Shown here: positions 51,277 to 61,805 of the stretch, piece after piece
How positions within the stretch are numbered: the first letter of the stretch is position 1
How the letters are laid out: every line of letters starts with the position of its first letter
Assembly: GCF_000282895.1 (NCBI RefSeq)
Contig: NZ_ALBQ01000014.1
Location: 186,001-250,000, forward strand
Direction: 5' to 3'
From: Sphingomonas sp. ATCC 31555
GTDB lineage: Bacteria; Pseudomonadota; Alphaproteobacteria; Sphingomonadales; Sphingomonadaceae
Length of the DNA stretch: 64,000 nucleotides
Translations under genes and position numbers: made by a program
Notes under the pieces: generated by a model
Databases searched by the model: none
What the model was told of the DNA's origin: nothing
What the model saw: only the letters and a program-made list of their open reading frames with translations

Positions 51277-51315
51277 TTCCCGGCCGGGCGTTGTCCGGCC
51301 GGGAACCCATTTTTT
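51277..51315 (+). terminator. Rho-independent terminator after Mn catalase
   Basis: TTCCCGGCCGG (51277-51287) pairs with CCGGCCGGGAA (51295-51305), 7-nt loop, followed by CCCATTTTTT. It ends 10 nt before the ZIP transporter start, so read-through may be needed to express that gene. Confidence 0.75.
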
Positions 51316-51324
51316 CGGAGCGGC

Positions 51325-52116
51325 ATGGCGGGCCAGTCGATCATCATGGCAGGCGCGCTGGGCAGCCTGGTCGCCGGGCTGGCGACCGGCATCGGCGCGA
51401 TTCCTGCGCTGTTCCTGCGCAAGCCCAGTGACGAGCAGCAGAACCTGCTGCTGGGCTTTGCCGCGGGCGTGATGCTCGCGGCATCGTTCTTCTCGCTGAT
51501 CATGCCAGCGATTCGCCAAGCCGAGGCGCGCGGCGCGAGCGGCGTCGAGGCATCGCTGATCGTCGCCTGCGCGGTGCTGCTGGGCGCCTGGGGTATTGCC
51601 AGGCTGCACGATCTTGCCGGGCCGCTGGAGCGCGCAGGGCTGGGCCCGCCGGGCATCGCCGACAGTGCGGTGCAGCGTCGGATCTGGCTGTTCGTGCTGG
51701 CGATCACGCTGCACAATTTCCCCGAGGGCATGGCGGTGGGCGTCAGCTTTGGCGGGGGCGATCTGGAGGCCGGTCGTGCCACCGCGCTCGGGATCGGCAT
51801 CCAGAATATTCCCGAAGGACTTGCCGTGGCCATCGCGCTGCAGAGCGCAGGATATGGTCGTGCGATGTCGGCGCTGGTTGCGCTCGCCTCGGGGCTGGTC
51901 GAGCCGCTTGCCGGGCTGATCGGCGTCAGCATCGTCGCTTCCGCCCAGGCATTCCTGCCCTGGGGGTTGGGGCTGGCGGCGGGCGCGATGATCTATGTCG
52001 TCGCATCGGACATCATCCCCGACGCGCACCGCCGCATCGCCGGCGGAGGACGCGCCTCGGCCGGGTTGATGGCGGGGCTGGCGGCGATGATGTTCCTTGA
52101 TACCGCCTTTGGCTGA
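51325..52116 (+). CDS. ZIP-family metal transporter
   Basis: 263 residues, eight membrane helices. The metal-binding helices carry ITLHNFPEGMAVGVSFGGGD (HNxPEG) and GIGIQNIPEGLAVAIALQ (NxPEG), and the C-terminal half DIIPDAHRR. Imports Zn, Fe or Mn into the cytoplasm. Position after manganese catalase suggests Mn, by context only. No His-rich loop. Confidence 0.92.
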   Translation: MAGQSIIMAGALGSLVAGLATGIGAIPALFLRKPSDEQQNLLLGFAAGVMLAASFFSLIMPAIRQAEARGASGVEASLIVACAVLLGAWGIARLHDLAGPLERAGLGPPGIADSAVQRRIWLFVLAITLHNFPEGMAVGVSFGGGDLEAGRATALGIGIQNIPEGLAVAIALQSAGYGRAMSALVALASGLVEPLAGLIGVSIVASAQAFLPWGLGLAAGAMIYVVASDIIPDAHRRIAGGGRASAGLMAGLAAMMFLDTAFG

Positions 52117-52119
52117 ACG

Positions 52120-53484
52120 TCAGCGGCGCTCCATTCGGTCCAGCCAGGCGCCGAGCCGCCCGCGCGAATAGGTCAGCGCCTGATACAGACTTAGCGAGGC
52201 TTTCGCCCAACGGATGTACAGGCTCGGCATGCCCAGCCGGTCTGCCACCCAGGCAACGCGGTGGCTCCACGCCGCGATTCCGGCGCGGGTGCGGTAGACG
52301 AGCTTGCGGCGCCAGCCTATCCCCGCGGCGCGCGGCGCCACCCGTTTGCGCGGCGTGATCCCCCGGCGATGCCAGGTCAGGCGATAGGCGAGGCCCTCGC
52401 GCCGGTGCCGCAGCCCGGCATCCTGCGTGCCGGCGATGAAATCGGCATCGACCGGGTCGAGCGCCAGTCGCCCCTTATCGATCGCGCCCTGCAGCATATC
52501 CAGCAGCATCGGCGCCCGGACGATCACCACATTGGTGCCGCGCCCGTCGGAGGAATAGGGCTCCACCCAGGCATCGCCGAACGCAATGTCGGCAGTCTCC
52601 GCCACCACGTCGTCGCAGGCGTTGCAGGCGCTGTTCTGAAAGAACCCCGCCCCCCAATCGCCGTCCGCCAGATGCCACCAATCCTGCCAACGCGCGCTGC
52701 CGTCGGTAAGCGTCAGATGCGCGGTGTACCAATTGGCCGGTCTCGACGCATCCTTGCGGCGATACTCCACCGCCGCCACCTCGTTCGGATCGACGGCCAG
52801 CTGCCAGGCGAAGCTGTCGACCAGTCGCCCGCTCTTCATATGCCCACAGAACAGCCCCAGCGTGGCGACGATACGCTCGGCGAACACGGGCTCTGCTGCG
52901 CGGGCGAGGTTCACCGCTTTCAGGAAACAGGGGATACCCACAACGGCGTAGCGGCCGGGTACGGTCCGAATCTCGTCCAGAATCTGGGCCAGATGTACCG
53001 GATGGTAGCGAGAGCGCGCGCCTTCGGCGATCGCCTCCAGGCTGCGCGAGATGCGATAGCCGAAATGCGGTGCGCCGGGCCCGGGCAGCGGCACGACATG
53101 GGCGACGCCGTCGATCATCCCCTGGCGCAGCAGCTCGGCCGCGACCCAGCTCACCATGCCGCCGGAACTGCCGCCCGCCCGGAAATCACCCTCTGCGGCA
53201 TGGCCGACATAGGCGCTCTCGAACCGGCCGATCCGCGCGTCTACAACGGGTGCGCTGGGAAAGCGGGCGTCGGCGATCGCATCCTCGTCCGCCGCTGCCG
53301 GCGAGAATGGACAGGTGGCCGCAAAGCGCGGCGTTGGCGTGTCGCGCCAGCCTGCGGGGCCGTGCGGTTTCAGCTGGCGATATTCGTCCCATTCCATCCG
53401 GCCGCCGCCCTGCACCGCGCACGCGCCGCAGCCGATGCACAATCCGGAGCGATCAATGGCACCGGGGCTGGGCGCCTCAGCCAA
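52120..53484 (-). CDS. F420-hydrogenase beta-subunit-like ferredoxin protein (EPS-type)
   Basis: 454 residues from a TTG overlapping the upstream stop. A CxxCGxC cluster site (LCIGCGACAVQGGG), then the FrhB-like domains FESAYVGHAAEGDFRAGGSSGGMVSWVAAELLRQG, VPGRYAVVGIPCFLKAVNLAR and SACNACDDVVAETADIAFGDAW, which holds further cysteines. No F420 is expected in this organism; such proteins next to pyruvyl transferases occur in polysaccharide clusters and probably handle another electron carrier or flavin. Substrate unknown. Confidence 0.85.
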   Translation of the reverse strand: MAEAPSPGAIDRSGLCIGCGACAVQGGGRMEWDEYRQLKPHGPAGWRDTPTPRFAATCPFSPAAADEDAIADARFPSAPVVDARIGRFESAYVGHAAEGDFRAGGSSGGMVSWVAAELLRQGMIDGVAHVVPLPGPGAPHFGYRISRSLEAIAEGARSRYHPVHLAQILDEIRTVPGRYAVVGIPCFLKAVNLARAAEPVFAERIVATLGLFCGHMKSGRLVDSFAWQLAVDPNEVAAVEYRRKDASRPANWYTAHLTLTDGSARWQDWWHLADGDWGAGFFQNSACNACDDVVAETADIAFGDAWVEPYSSDGRGTNVVIVRAPMLLDMLQGAIDKGRLALDPVDADFIAGTQDAGLRHRREGLAYRLTWHRRGITPRKRVAPRAAGIGWRRKLVYRTRAGIAAWSHRVAWVADRLGMPSLYIRWAKASLSLYQALTYSRGRLGAWLDRMERR

Positions 53485-54592
53485 GCACCCGGTCCAGATA
53501 GGCGTCGGACTGGTCGCGCAGCGTAGCGATCCGCTTGTTGATGCCGGCATCGAGCGGCGCGTCGAGAAGAGCATCGAGCGCGATCGGCGCCTCGGGGATC
53601 AGCAGGTGCCGCTCGGCGCCGAGCAGCGACGTGAGGTCGCGCACCTTGTTCCAACGATAGGAGGACGGGGCGCAGGCGAACGGCTTGTCGTTCAGCAGCG
53701 CAAACACGCAGCCATGGAAGAAATTGGTCAACACCGCTTCGGCGCCCGCCATCGCCGCGGCGAAGTCGTGCGGGCCTGCCTCCAGCCATTGCTCGTCGGC
53801 CCAGTCGTTCCGATAGCCGATGCTGATCAGCCGGATGTCCCGCGCCTTCGCCCAACTGCGCGCAGCTTCGGCAAACGCATCGGGCAGGCTGTGACCATAG
53901 ACGATCACGTATCGACCATCGGGGGGCGGCGTCGCCGCATCGGCCAGCGGCGGAAATTGCAGGCAGGGATCGAGCACCAGCGCCGGCGCGCGGCCGATCG
54001 CCTCGGTCACCAGCCGACGGCTGTTCTCGTCGCGCACGGCAATCGCGTCGAAGCGGCGCAGCTGATCCTGCCAGTAGGGATCAAGCCCCGAATCGGCATC
54101 ATAGCTGCCGAAGCTGGCGGCATAGGTGGCGACGCAATCCGCGTTCAGACCGATGCCGAAGAAGATCGATGCGCCGCCATACCAGGGATGTTGCAGGTTC
54201 CATACCTCGTCACTGCCGACCAGCACGGTATCCACATGCGGCATCGCCAGCGGATCGACGAGATCGAAGCCTGGAGAAAGCGGCAGCGCATCGAAGGCGC
54301 AGAGGAACTTGCGCAGCTTGGCGGCATAGCGCCGTTGGTCGGCAGCGCTCGCCCGCACCGGCAAGGTCGGCTGCAGCGCGTTGCGCCACTCGGCGCGCGT
54401 GACTCGGGGCGATTCATGGTCGAGCAGCATCACCGGGTGGCCGCGCGCATGCACGCCCTCTGCCAGACAGCGCGCCTGCCAATAGGAACCATAGTTGATG
54501 CAGCGATGGAAGGTGAGGATGCCTACGGAGCGCGTCTCCGCGTGGCGTTCCTGCATGGCGCTGGTGAAATCGTCCACGCCGGAAAGTCTCAT
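53477..54592 (-). CDS. polysaccharide pyruvyl transferase family protein
   Basis: 371 residues from the ATG at 54592 (54556 also possible). GILTFHRCINYGSYWQARCLAEGVHARGH is the N-terminal motif of the family, DTVLVGSDEVWNLQHPWY and RDENSRRLVTEAIGRAPALVLDPCLQFP follow, and AEAVLTNFFHGCVFALLNDKPF is the conserved C-terminal nucleotide-type site. Members transfer pyruvate from PEP to sugars as ketals in exopolysaccharide. Coupled to the F420-hydrogenase-like gene (8-nt overlap). Confidence 0.88.
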   Translation of the reverse strand: MRLSGVDDFTSAMQERHAETRSVGILTFHRCINYGSYWQARCLAEGVHARGHPVMLLDHESPRVTRAEWRNALQPTLPVRASAADQRRYAAKLRKFLCAFDALPLSPGFDLVDPLAMPHVDTVLVGSDEVWNLQHPWYGGASIFFGIGLNADCVATYAASFGSYDADSGLDPYWQDQLRRFDAIAVRDENSRRLVTEAIGRAPALVLDPCLQFPPLADAATPPPDGRYVIVYGHSLPDAFAEAARSWAKARDIRLISIGYRNDWADEQWLEAGPHDFAAAMAGAEAVLTNFFHGCVFALLNDKPFACAPSSYRWNKVRDLTSLLGAERHLLIPEAPIALDALLDAPLDAGINKRIATLRDQSDAYLDRVLG

Positions 54593-54755
54593 GCGCGCGC
54601 TCTCCGGGCGCGGCAGTCGGCCGAAGCCATAGATGGTCCTCCCTTTCGTCGCGCGTTGAACGAGGGGAGGGCGTATGAGTTTCCCGCACGCGAAAAATCG
54701 CTGCGTTGCGGAAGAACCTCCCCCGCGTGAACCGCAGAGGAGGTTCGGCTTCGGC

Positions 54756-55283
54756 TCAGTGCGCCGCGTGGTCTCCATGTGCGGCGGTCAGCATCAGCAT
54801 CGGGGCGGGGTTCTTGGTCGCGTGCCACGCCTCGGGGCTGGCGGGCAGATTCACCCAGGCGTTGCTGCCACTCGTGCAGCGCTGCGTGGTGGGGAAGTAA
54901 AGAGCGCCGGGTGCGCCCGGCAGCTTCATCATGATGCCGAATTGGTCGAACTGATCGGCCGGCAGGCGCCCGGTCCAGGTGATGGCGGCGACGCGCTGGG
55001 TGATCGTCGTGCCGCCTTCCCCCTGGATCGGCTTGGGGAGCGGGGCGTGCTCCACCGCCAGCGTCCAGCCCGGCTTGGGCTGGGGCCGGGCGGAAAGCAC
55101 GCCGGCGGGTATCTCGACGCGGATCGAGACGGTGTCCGCCAGCCCGCAGCCATGGCTCACGCGCAGGAAGCCGGCATAATAGCTGCCGGCCGTCGCCTGC
55201 GCGTCGGCGAAGACGATATGAGCGTGTGCGCCCATCGGCAGCAGCAGCGCGAGAGCGGTGAGGATCGGTCGTGCACGAAACAT
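54756..55283 (-). CDS. YcnI-like copper-binding periplasmic protein (DUF1775)
   Basis: 175 residues. Signal peptide MFRARPILTALALLLPMGAHA; after cleavage at AHA the mature protein starts with His (HIVFADAQA), as required for the mono-histidine-brace copper site of YcnI. Other conserved parts are VSHGCGLADTVSIRVEIPAGVLSARPQPKPGW and LYFPTTQRCTSGSNAWVNLP with a Trp. C-terminus is His-rich (AAHGDHAAH). It lies 19 nt after the TonB receptor gene's stop is reached from the other side, that is, immediately upstream in the same strand order DUF2946 - receptor - YcnI. Confidence 0.85.
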   Translation of the reverse strand: MFRARPILTALALLLPMGAHAHIVFADAQATAGSYYAGFLRVSHGCGLADTVSIRVEIPAGVLSARPQPKPGWTLAVEHAPLPKPIQGEGGTTITQRVAAITWTGRLPADQFDQFGIMMKLPGAPGALYFPTTQRCTSGSNAWVNLPASPEAWHATKNPAPMLMLTAAHGDHAAH

Positions 55284-55302
55284 GGTGGCTACTCCCAGAG
55301 GG

Positions 55303-57324
55303 TCAGAAGGCAAGGCGGACGCCGCCGAACAGCGAACGCCCTTCGCCGGGGAAGAACACGGCGGTGCTGGCGGTCCGCGCGTCGGTGACGGCGGCGAATT
55401 CGGCGGTGTAGCGCTTGTCGGTGAGGTTGCGCGCATCGACGAACAGTGTCGCCGGACCGATCGCGAATCCGGCGCTGAGGGCGAGCAGCGCATAGCCCGG
55501 CGCTTTCATCGCGTTGGCATAGTCCACCCACACGTCCTTGATCCGCCAGTCGAGAAAGGGCTCGACGAAGATCCCGTGCGGCCCGTCATAGCGCAGCGAC
55601 ACGCGATACTGGTGCTCGGGCGCCACTGGCAGCCGGTTGTTGCCGTAGCTGCGATCGTCCACGAAGCGGAAGTCGCTCCACGCATAGGTCTGCCGCAGGC
55701 GCACGCCCGGGCGAAGCCGCCAGTCGAGGCTCGCCTCCACGCCGCTATGCCGCGTATCGCCCGCATTGAAGATCGTCGCCGGCAGGTTGGCGCTGGGCAG
55801 ATAGCTTAGCAACTCGCCCTCGATCGTCGCCCGGTACCAGGTCAGATCCCAGGTGAACGCCCCCGCCTTTCCTCGCGTGCCGAGTTCAGCCGTCCAGGCG
55901 CGCTGGGGATCGAGCGGTACGAACAGCTGGCCGCTGCTGTTGGTCTGGGTCAGCGCGCCGAAATGCGGCGGCTCCACCGATCGGGTGTAATTGGCATAGA
56001 CCTGCACCGCGCCTGCTTCGTAGAGCAGCCCGACGCGTGGTGCGAACCAATCGTACTCGACCGACTGGCTGCGCCCCGACAGCCGGTTGGCATAATCGCG
56101 GGTCGCTCGGCCCCAGGATGCGCCCGCCACCAGCGCCAGTTGCGGCACAACGAAGAAGCGGCCTTCGGCGAACAGGTCCAGCCCGGACGCCTGCTGCGCG
56201 CTTTCGCCGATGCGGGGTCCGTTTCGGCCCAGCGCGTTGACGAACAGCCCTTGGTTGGTGCCGCCCTGCCGATAATAGGCGCCGAAGAACAGGTCCGCCC
56301 GGTGCCCCGCCACCGTGCCGCGCAGGTCGAACCGCCCAAAGGCGCCCTGGGTGTCGCTATCCTGATCGATCACGATCGAGATCGGGTGATGCAGATCGGT
56401 CTGCGTCGCATAGACGCCGCCTTCGAACACCAGCCCTTCGGAAAGCCGAAGATGCGTCTGCAGGGTCACCCGCCCCACGGTCTGGTCGCGCGCCTGTCGA
56501 CGGGCGACCACGCCCGTACCGGCCCGCCGCGGCGTGGCGAGTGCGCTGTCCAGCGTCACCGCGCCGGGCACGCCCTGGCGGATATCGGCGGCGTAGCCGA
56601 TCAACCGAACTTCATTCTCGGCGCCGAAGCGATAGCCCAGGTTCAGCGTGCCGCGCGTCTGATCCTGCTGCGATTGCTCGCGATAGCCTGCGGAGTGAAA
56701 GCTGTTGATGCCGGCATAGTAATCGAGGGCGCCTGCCGTCGCTCCTCCGGCCGCCTGCACCCGCCAAGTTTCGAACGCGCCGCCTTCCAGCCGCATGGAA
56801 AACGGCGTCGCGGTGGTGCCGCCATTGGGGGTGATGAGGTTTACCGCACCGCCAAGCTGCGCGCCGCCGAAGCGCAGCGCGTTGCCGCCCTTGTACACCT
56901 CGATGTACCGGGCCCCGAGTGGATCGATTTTCTGCAGGTCCGAAAAGCCGTCGGCCTCGGCAAAGGGCACGCCGTCCTGCGCCAGCAGCACGCCGCGCTG
57001 GTGAAAGCTCTGGTCCAGCCCCGATCCTCGGATAGAGAGGCGCGATTCCTCGCCATAGCGCTTGTTGGAGAGCACGCCCGGCACGTCGCGCAACAGATCC
57101 GGCAGGCCGACGACGCTGCGATCCCGATAGGTTTCTGCCGCGACTACGGAAACGGATCCGGGTGTGCGGGCAAGTCGGCCGCGCGCGTCGGAGACGACCT
57201 GCGGGTCCTCCGGGGCACTTGCCGCGGTGACGATGATTTCGGGTTCGCCCGATCGGCCTGCTTGGGCGAAGACGAGCGTAGCGGCGCTCGACGCGAGAGC
57301 CGCGCCGATGAACAGTTTGTACAA
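55303..57324 (-). CDS. TonB-dependent receptor (probable copper uptake)
   Basis: 673 residues from a TTG at 57324 with AGGGGAA upstream, giving a signal peptide LYKLFIGAALASSAATLVFAQA. TonB-box-like EIIVTA, plug domain (GSVSVVAAETYRDRSVVGLPDLLRDVPGVL, SRLSIRGSGLDQSFHQRGVLLAQDGVPFAEADG, GGNALRFGGAQLGGAVNLITPNGG) and a 22-strand barrel ending in Phe (LFGGVRLAF). Placed between DUF2946 and YcnI genes it likely takes up copper, as OprC/NosA-type receptors do; the ligand is inferred from context. Confidence 0.92.
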   Translation of the reverse strand: MYKLFIGAALASSAATLVFAQAGRSGEPEIIVTAASAPEDPQVVSDARGRLARTPGSVSVVAAETYRDRSVVGLPDLLRDVPGVLSNKRYGEESRLSIRGSGLDQSFHQRGVLLAQDGVPFAEADGFSDLQKIDPLGARYIEVYKGGNALRFGGAQLGGAVNLITPNGGTTATPFSMRLEGGAFETWRVQAAGGATAGALDYYAGINSFHSAGYREQSQQDQTRGTLNLGYRFGAENEVRLIGYAADIRQGVPGAVTLDSALATPRRAGTGVVARRQARDQTVGRVTLQTHLRLSEGLVFEGGVYATQTDLHHPISIVIDQDSDTQGAFGRFDLRGTVAGHRADLFFGAYYRQGGTNQGLFVNALGRNGPRIGESAQQASGLDLFAEGRFFVVPQLALVAGASWGRATRDYANRLSGRSQSVEYDWFAPRVGLLYEAGAVQVYANYTRSVEPPHFGALTQTNSSGQLFVPLDPQRAWTAELGTRGKAGAFTWDLTWYRATIEGELLSYLPSANLPATIFNAGDTRHSGVEASLDWRLRPGVRLRQTYAWSDFRFVDDRSYGNNRLPVAPEHQYRVSLRYDGPHGIFVEPFLDWRIKDVWVDYANAMKAPGYALLALSAGFAIGPATLFVDARNLTDKRYTAEFAAVTDARTASTAVFFPGEGRSLFGGVRLAF

Positions 57325-57433
57325 TGGATTTCCCCTTTTGGCAGCGCGACTTGCGCGCTCCGCTTCTCCTGTTCCGGCGTCGCGCGAGCACAACGATCCC
57401 AAGGCGGGATCGCTGCGGGCGACGCGGAGGTTT

Positions 57434-57832
57434 TCAGGCGGTAAGGGGCGGCGCTCGTAGCGGCGGTCGCAGCCGCGCCGGGGCGCGGGGCGAGGGGGGC
57501 AGGCCTGCGGCCCGTCCGGCGGCCAGCACGAACAGCAGCAGCGCGGCGAGCTGGATCGAATCCGCCCCGCCGATTGCCACCATCGCCAGATCGGCAAAGG
57601 CGCAGGACGACTGCATCTGCGCGTCGCTCGAGTGGTGCTTCATGCCCGGAATGGCGACGTCGATCGCTGGCATCGGGCCGTAGCCGCTGCAAAAGGCGAG
57701 CCGCAGCGTGCCGTCTTGCGCGGCCACCGGCATGAAGCCTGCGGGCACGCAGACGCGGACCAGCAATGCCGCCGCGATTAGTGCGAAGGCGAGCCAGCGA
57801 TGCGCGCGAAAATGGAGCCGCAGCCGAAGCAT
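57434..57832 (-). CDS. DUF2946-family protein (copper-associated)
   Basis: 132 residues. One N-terminal hydrophobic helix (LAFALIAAALLVRVCVPAGFMPVA), then LAFCSGYGPMPAIDVAIPGMKHHSSDAQMQSSCAFADLAMVAIG with Cys, Met and His residues suitable for copper, a second helix (QLAALLLFVLAAGRAAGL) and a Pro/Arg-rich tail. DUF2946 genes commonly accompany TonB copper receptors. First gene of the three-gene operon. Confidence 0.85.
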   Translation of the reverse strand: MLRLRLHFRAHRWLAFALIAAALLVRVCVPAGFMPVAAQDGTLRLAFCSGYGPMPAIDVAIPGMKHHSSDAQMQSSCAFADLAMVAIGGADSIQLAALLLFVLAAGRAAGLPPSPRAPARLRPPLRAPPLTA

Positions 57833-57881
57833 GGGGTGGTGATACGGCGTCCGCGTGCCACTGTCATTAAGACAGGTTGTC

Positions 57882-59807
<1,926 letters not shown>

Positions 59808-59815
<8 letters not shown>

Positions 59816-60482
59816 ATTTCAGGCCCATCTCTTCGAGGCGCGGGCGCATGTTGTAGATGTCGAGCCCGAGTTCGCCGGCGGCGAGGCGCTTGCGTTTGGC
59901 TTCTTCCAGCGCCTCGCGGGCCTGCGCCTTTTCAAGCACCGCGGCGGCGTTCGCGCGGGGAACGACGCAGACGCCGTCATCGTCGGCCACGATCACGTCG
60001 CCTGCGTTGACCAGCGCATTGGCGCAGACCACCGGCACGTTGACCGAGCCGAGCGTGCCCTTGATCGTGCCCTGCGCATGCACCGCCTTCGACCAGACCG
60101 GGAAGCCCATCGCGGTCAGGTCGCGGATGTCGCGCACGCCGGCGTCGATGATCAACCCGCGGCAACCGCGCGCCTGCGCGGAGGTGGCGAGCAGGTCGCC
60201 GAAATAGCCGTCGGTGCACGGGCTGGTCGGCGCGAGCACCAGAATGTCGCCGTCGCGCAGCTGCTCGATCGCGACATGGACCATCCAATTGTCGCCCGGC
60301 GGCGCGGAGATCGTCACGGCGCTGCCGGCGATCCGGGCGCCTGCATAGATCGGCCGCATATGTGGGGCGAGCAGGCCGGTGCGGCCCTGCGCCTCGTGGA
60401 CGGTCGCCACGCCGGCATGGGCGAGGCCGTCGATCACCGCAGGATCGGCGCGTTCGATGTTCTGGACGACGATGCCCGACAT
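59808..60482 (-). CDS. ligK: 4-carboxy-4-hydroxy-2-oxoadipate aldolase / oxaloacetate decarboxylase
   Basis: 224 residues, RraA-like class II aldolase. [42 protein letters not shown] at the N-terminus, [45 protein letters not shown], then [45 protein letters not shown] with the metal-site Asp and Arg. Cleaves the last pathway intermediate to pyruvate and oxaloacetate. ATG at 60482 follows GGAG; frames extending further upstream are spurious. Confidence 0.96.
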
Positions 60483-60560
60483 GGCAGCTCCTCTTGCTTC
60501 TTTTGCCGGTTGAGGTGCGCGCACCGCCCCCGGCGAGCCAATCGGAAGGATGGCACAGCC

Positions 60561-60576
60561 ATTAGTTTTTGCTAAT
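60561..60576. promoter_or_regulatory. LysR-type operator candidate between ligK and ligR
   Basis: ATTAGTTTTTGCTAAT, an interrupted palindrome with T-N11-A spacing, in the 102-nt gap between divergent ligK and ligR and 9 nt before the ligR GTG. A related 16-mer follows ligR (61735-61750). Confidence 0.65.
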
Positions 60577-60584
60577 CCTGCTCT

Positions 60585-61742
60585 GTGCAGGTCGACCAGC
60601 TCAATATCCGCCATCTGGCCGCGATGGCTGCTGCCGTACGGCTGGGCAGCGTCAGCCGCGCGGCGGAGGCGGTGCATTTGACCCAGCCGGCGGCGACGCA
60701 GGGCATCGCCAAGCTGGAGGGGCAACTGGGCCTTGCACTGTTCGAGCGGCGCGCGACGGGCATGGAACCAACAGAGGCGGCGCTGCGGCTGGTGCCGCGC
60801 GTCGAGGCGGCGTTGCGGCTGATCGGCAGCAGCCGGGTGACCGCGGCGCAGCTCCGCGCCTTCGTCGCGCTGGCGCAGCAGGGCAGTTATCCGGCGGCGG
60901 CGCAGGTCGCCGGGGTGACGGTTTCCTCGCTTCATCGCGCCGTCGGCGACCTGGCGCTCGCGCTAGGGCAGCGTCTGGTCGACCGGCGCGGGCGCGGGCT
61001 GGTTCTGACCCATCACGGCGCGCAGGTGGCGCGGCGGCTGCGGCTGGCGCTTGCCGAATTGCGCGCAGGCGTCGAGGACCTGGGCGAACTGATCGGACGG
61101 ACTTCCGGACGAATCTCGATCGGAGCGATGCCGCTGTGCCGGGCCCGGCTACTGCCTCATGCGATCAACGCGTTCCGGCGCGACCACCCCGGCGTCGACA
61201 TTCTGATCCATGAGGGCGCGCATGGCGAACTCGTCGGTCCCTTACGCGATGGCGAGATCGACCTGATGATCGGCGCGTTGCGTGATCCCGACACGCTGGG
61301 CGCCGATCTGGTGCAGGCGCGGCTGTTCGACGACCGGCCGACGATCATCGGGCGGGCGGGCCATCCGCTGATGGGACGACCGGATCGGCTGACCGCGTTG
61401 CACTGCTATGGCTGGATCGTCCCGCCGGAGGGCACGCCGCTGCGCACGCTGTGGCGAAACCTGTTCGCGGCTGTCGGCGGGCCGCTGCCGCTGGTGCCGA
61501 TCGAATGCGGATCGGTGATGACGATCCGCGAACTGCTCCAGGCCGGAGATGAACTCACGCTGCTGTCGGTCGACCAGCTGGCGGTGGAGCTGGCGGCAGG
61601 GATGCTGGTCGATCTTGGCCCCGCTCCAGGGGCGGTGACGCGCACGATCGGCGTGACGCACCGCGCCGATTGGCGCCCGACCCGCGCACAGGCCGGCTTC
61701 CTGGAGATGCTGCACGCATCGGCAACGAAGCTCTATACGTAA
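60585..61742 (+). CDS. ligR: LysR-type regulator of the lig genes, with two tandem HTH domains
   Basis: 385 residues, longer than the usual 300. First LysR HTH at about 5-65 ([49 protein letters not shown]), a second HTH-like module at about 87-150 ([53 protein letters not shown]), then the substrate-binding domain ([35 protein letters not shown]...). Divergent from ligK and upstream of ligJ-ligA, as for LigR, the PDC/oxaloacetate-intermediate-responsive activator of these operons. GTG start. Confidence 0.85.
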   Translation: MQVDQLNIRHLAAMAAAVRLGSVSRAAEAVHLTQPAATQGIAKLEGQLGLALFERRATGMEPTEAALRLVPRVEAALRLIGSSRVTAAQLRAFVALAQQGSYPAAAQVAGVTVSSLHRAVGDLALALGQRLVDRRGRGLVLTHHGAQVARRLRLALAELRAGVEDLGELIGRTSGRISIGAMPLCRARLLPHAINAFRRDHPGVDILIHEGAHGELVGPLRDGEIDLMIGALRDPDTLGADLVQARLFDDRPTIIGRAGHPLMGRPDRLTALHCYGWIVPPEGTPLRTLWRNLFAAVGGPLPLVPIECGSVMTIRELLQAGDELTLLSVDQLAVELAAGMLVDLGPAPGAVTRTIGVTHRADWRPTRAQAGFLEMLHASATKLYT

Positions 61743-61750
61743 AAACTTAT
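61735..61750. promoter_or_regulatory. second LysR-type operator candidate, upstream of the ligJ operon
   Basis: The minus-strand 16-mer ATAAGTTTTTACGTAT shares 12 of 16 positions with the ligK/ligR site, including AGTTTTT and the T-N11-A ends. It overlaps the ligR stop and lies 56 nt before the oxidoreductase ATG. Confidence 0.55.
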
Positions 61751-61805
61751 ACCGGGCGGGCGGATTCGATTGGCAGCGTGCGGGCGCCTCGGCCATGCCG
61801 GGTCC

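Noticed and set aside
50290..52029. 579-codon minus-strand frame opposite Mn catalase and ZIP transporter
   Set aside because: Shadow frame; both plus-strand genes have full metal-site motifs and ribosome sites.
55963..57444. 493-codon plus-strand frame opposite the TonB receptor
   Set aside because: Composition of an antisense shadow; receptor plug and barrel motifs are on the minus strand.
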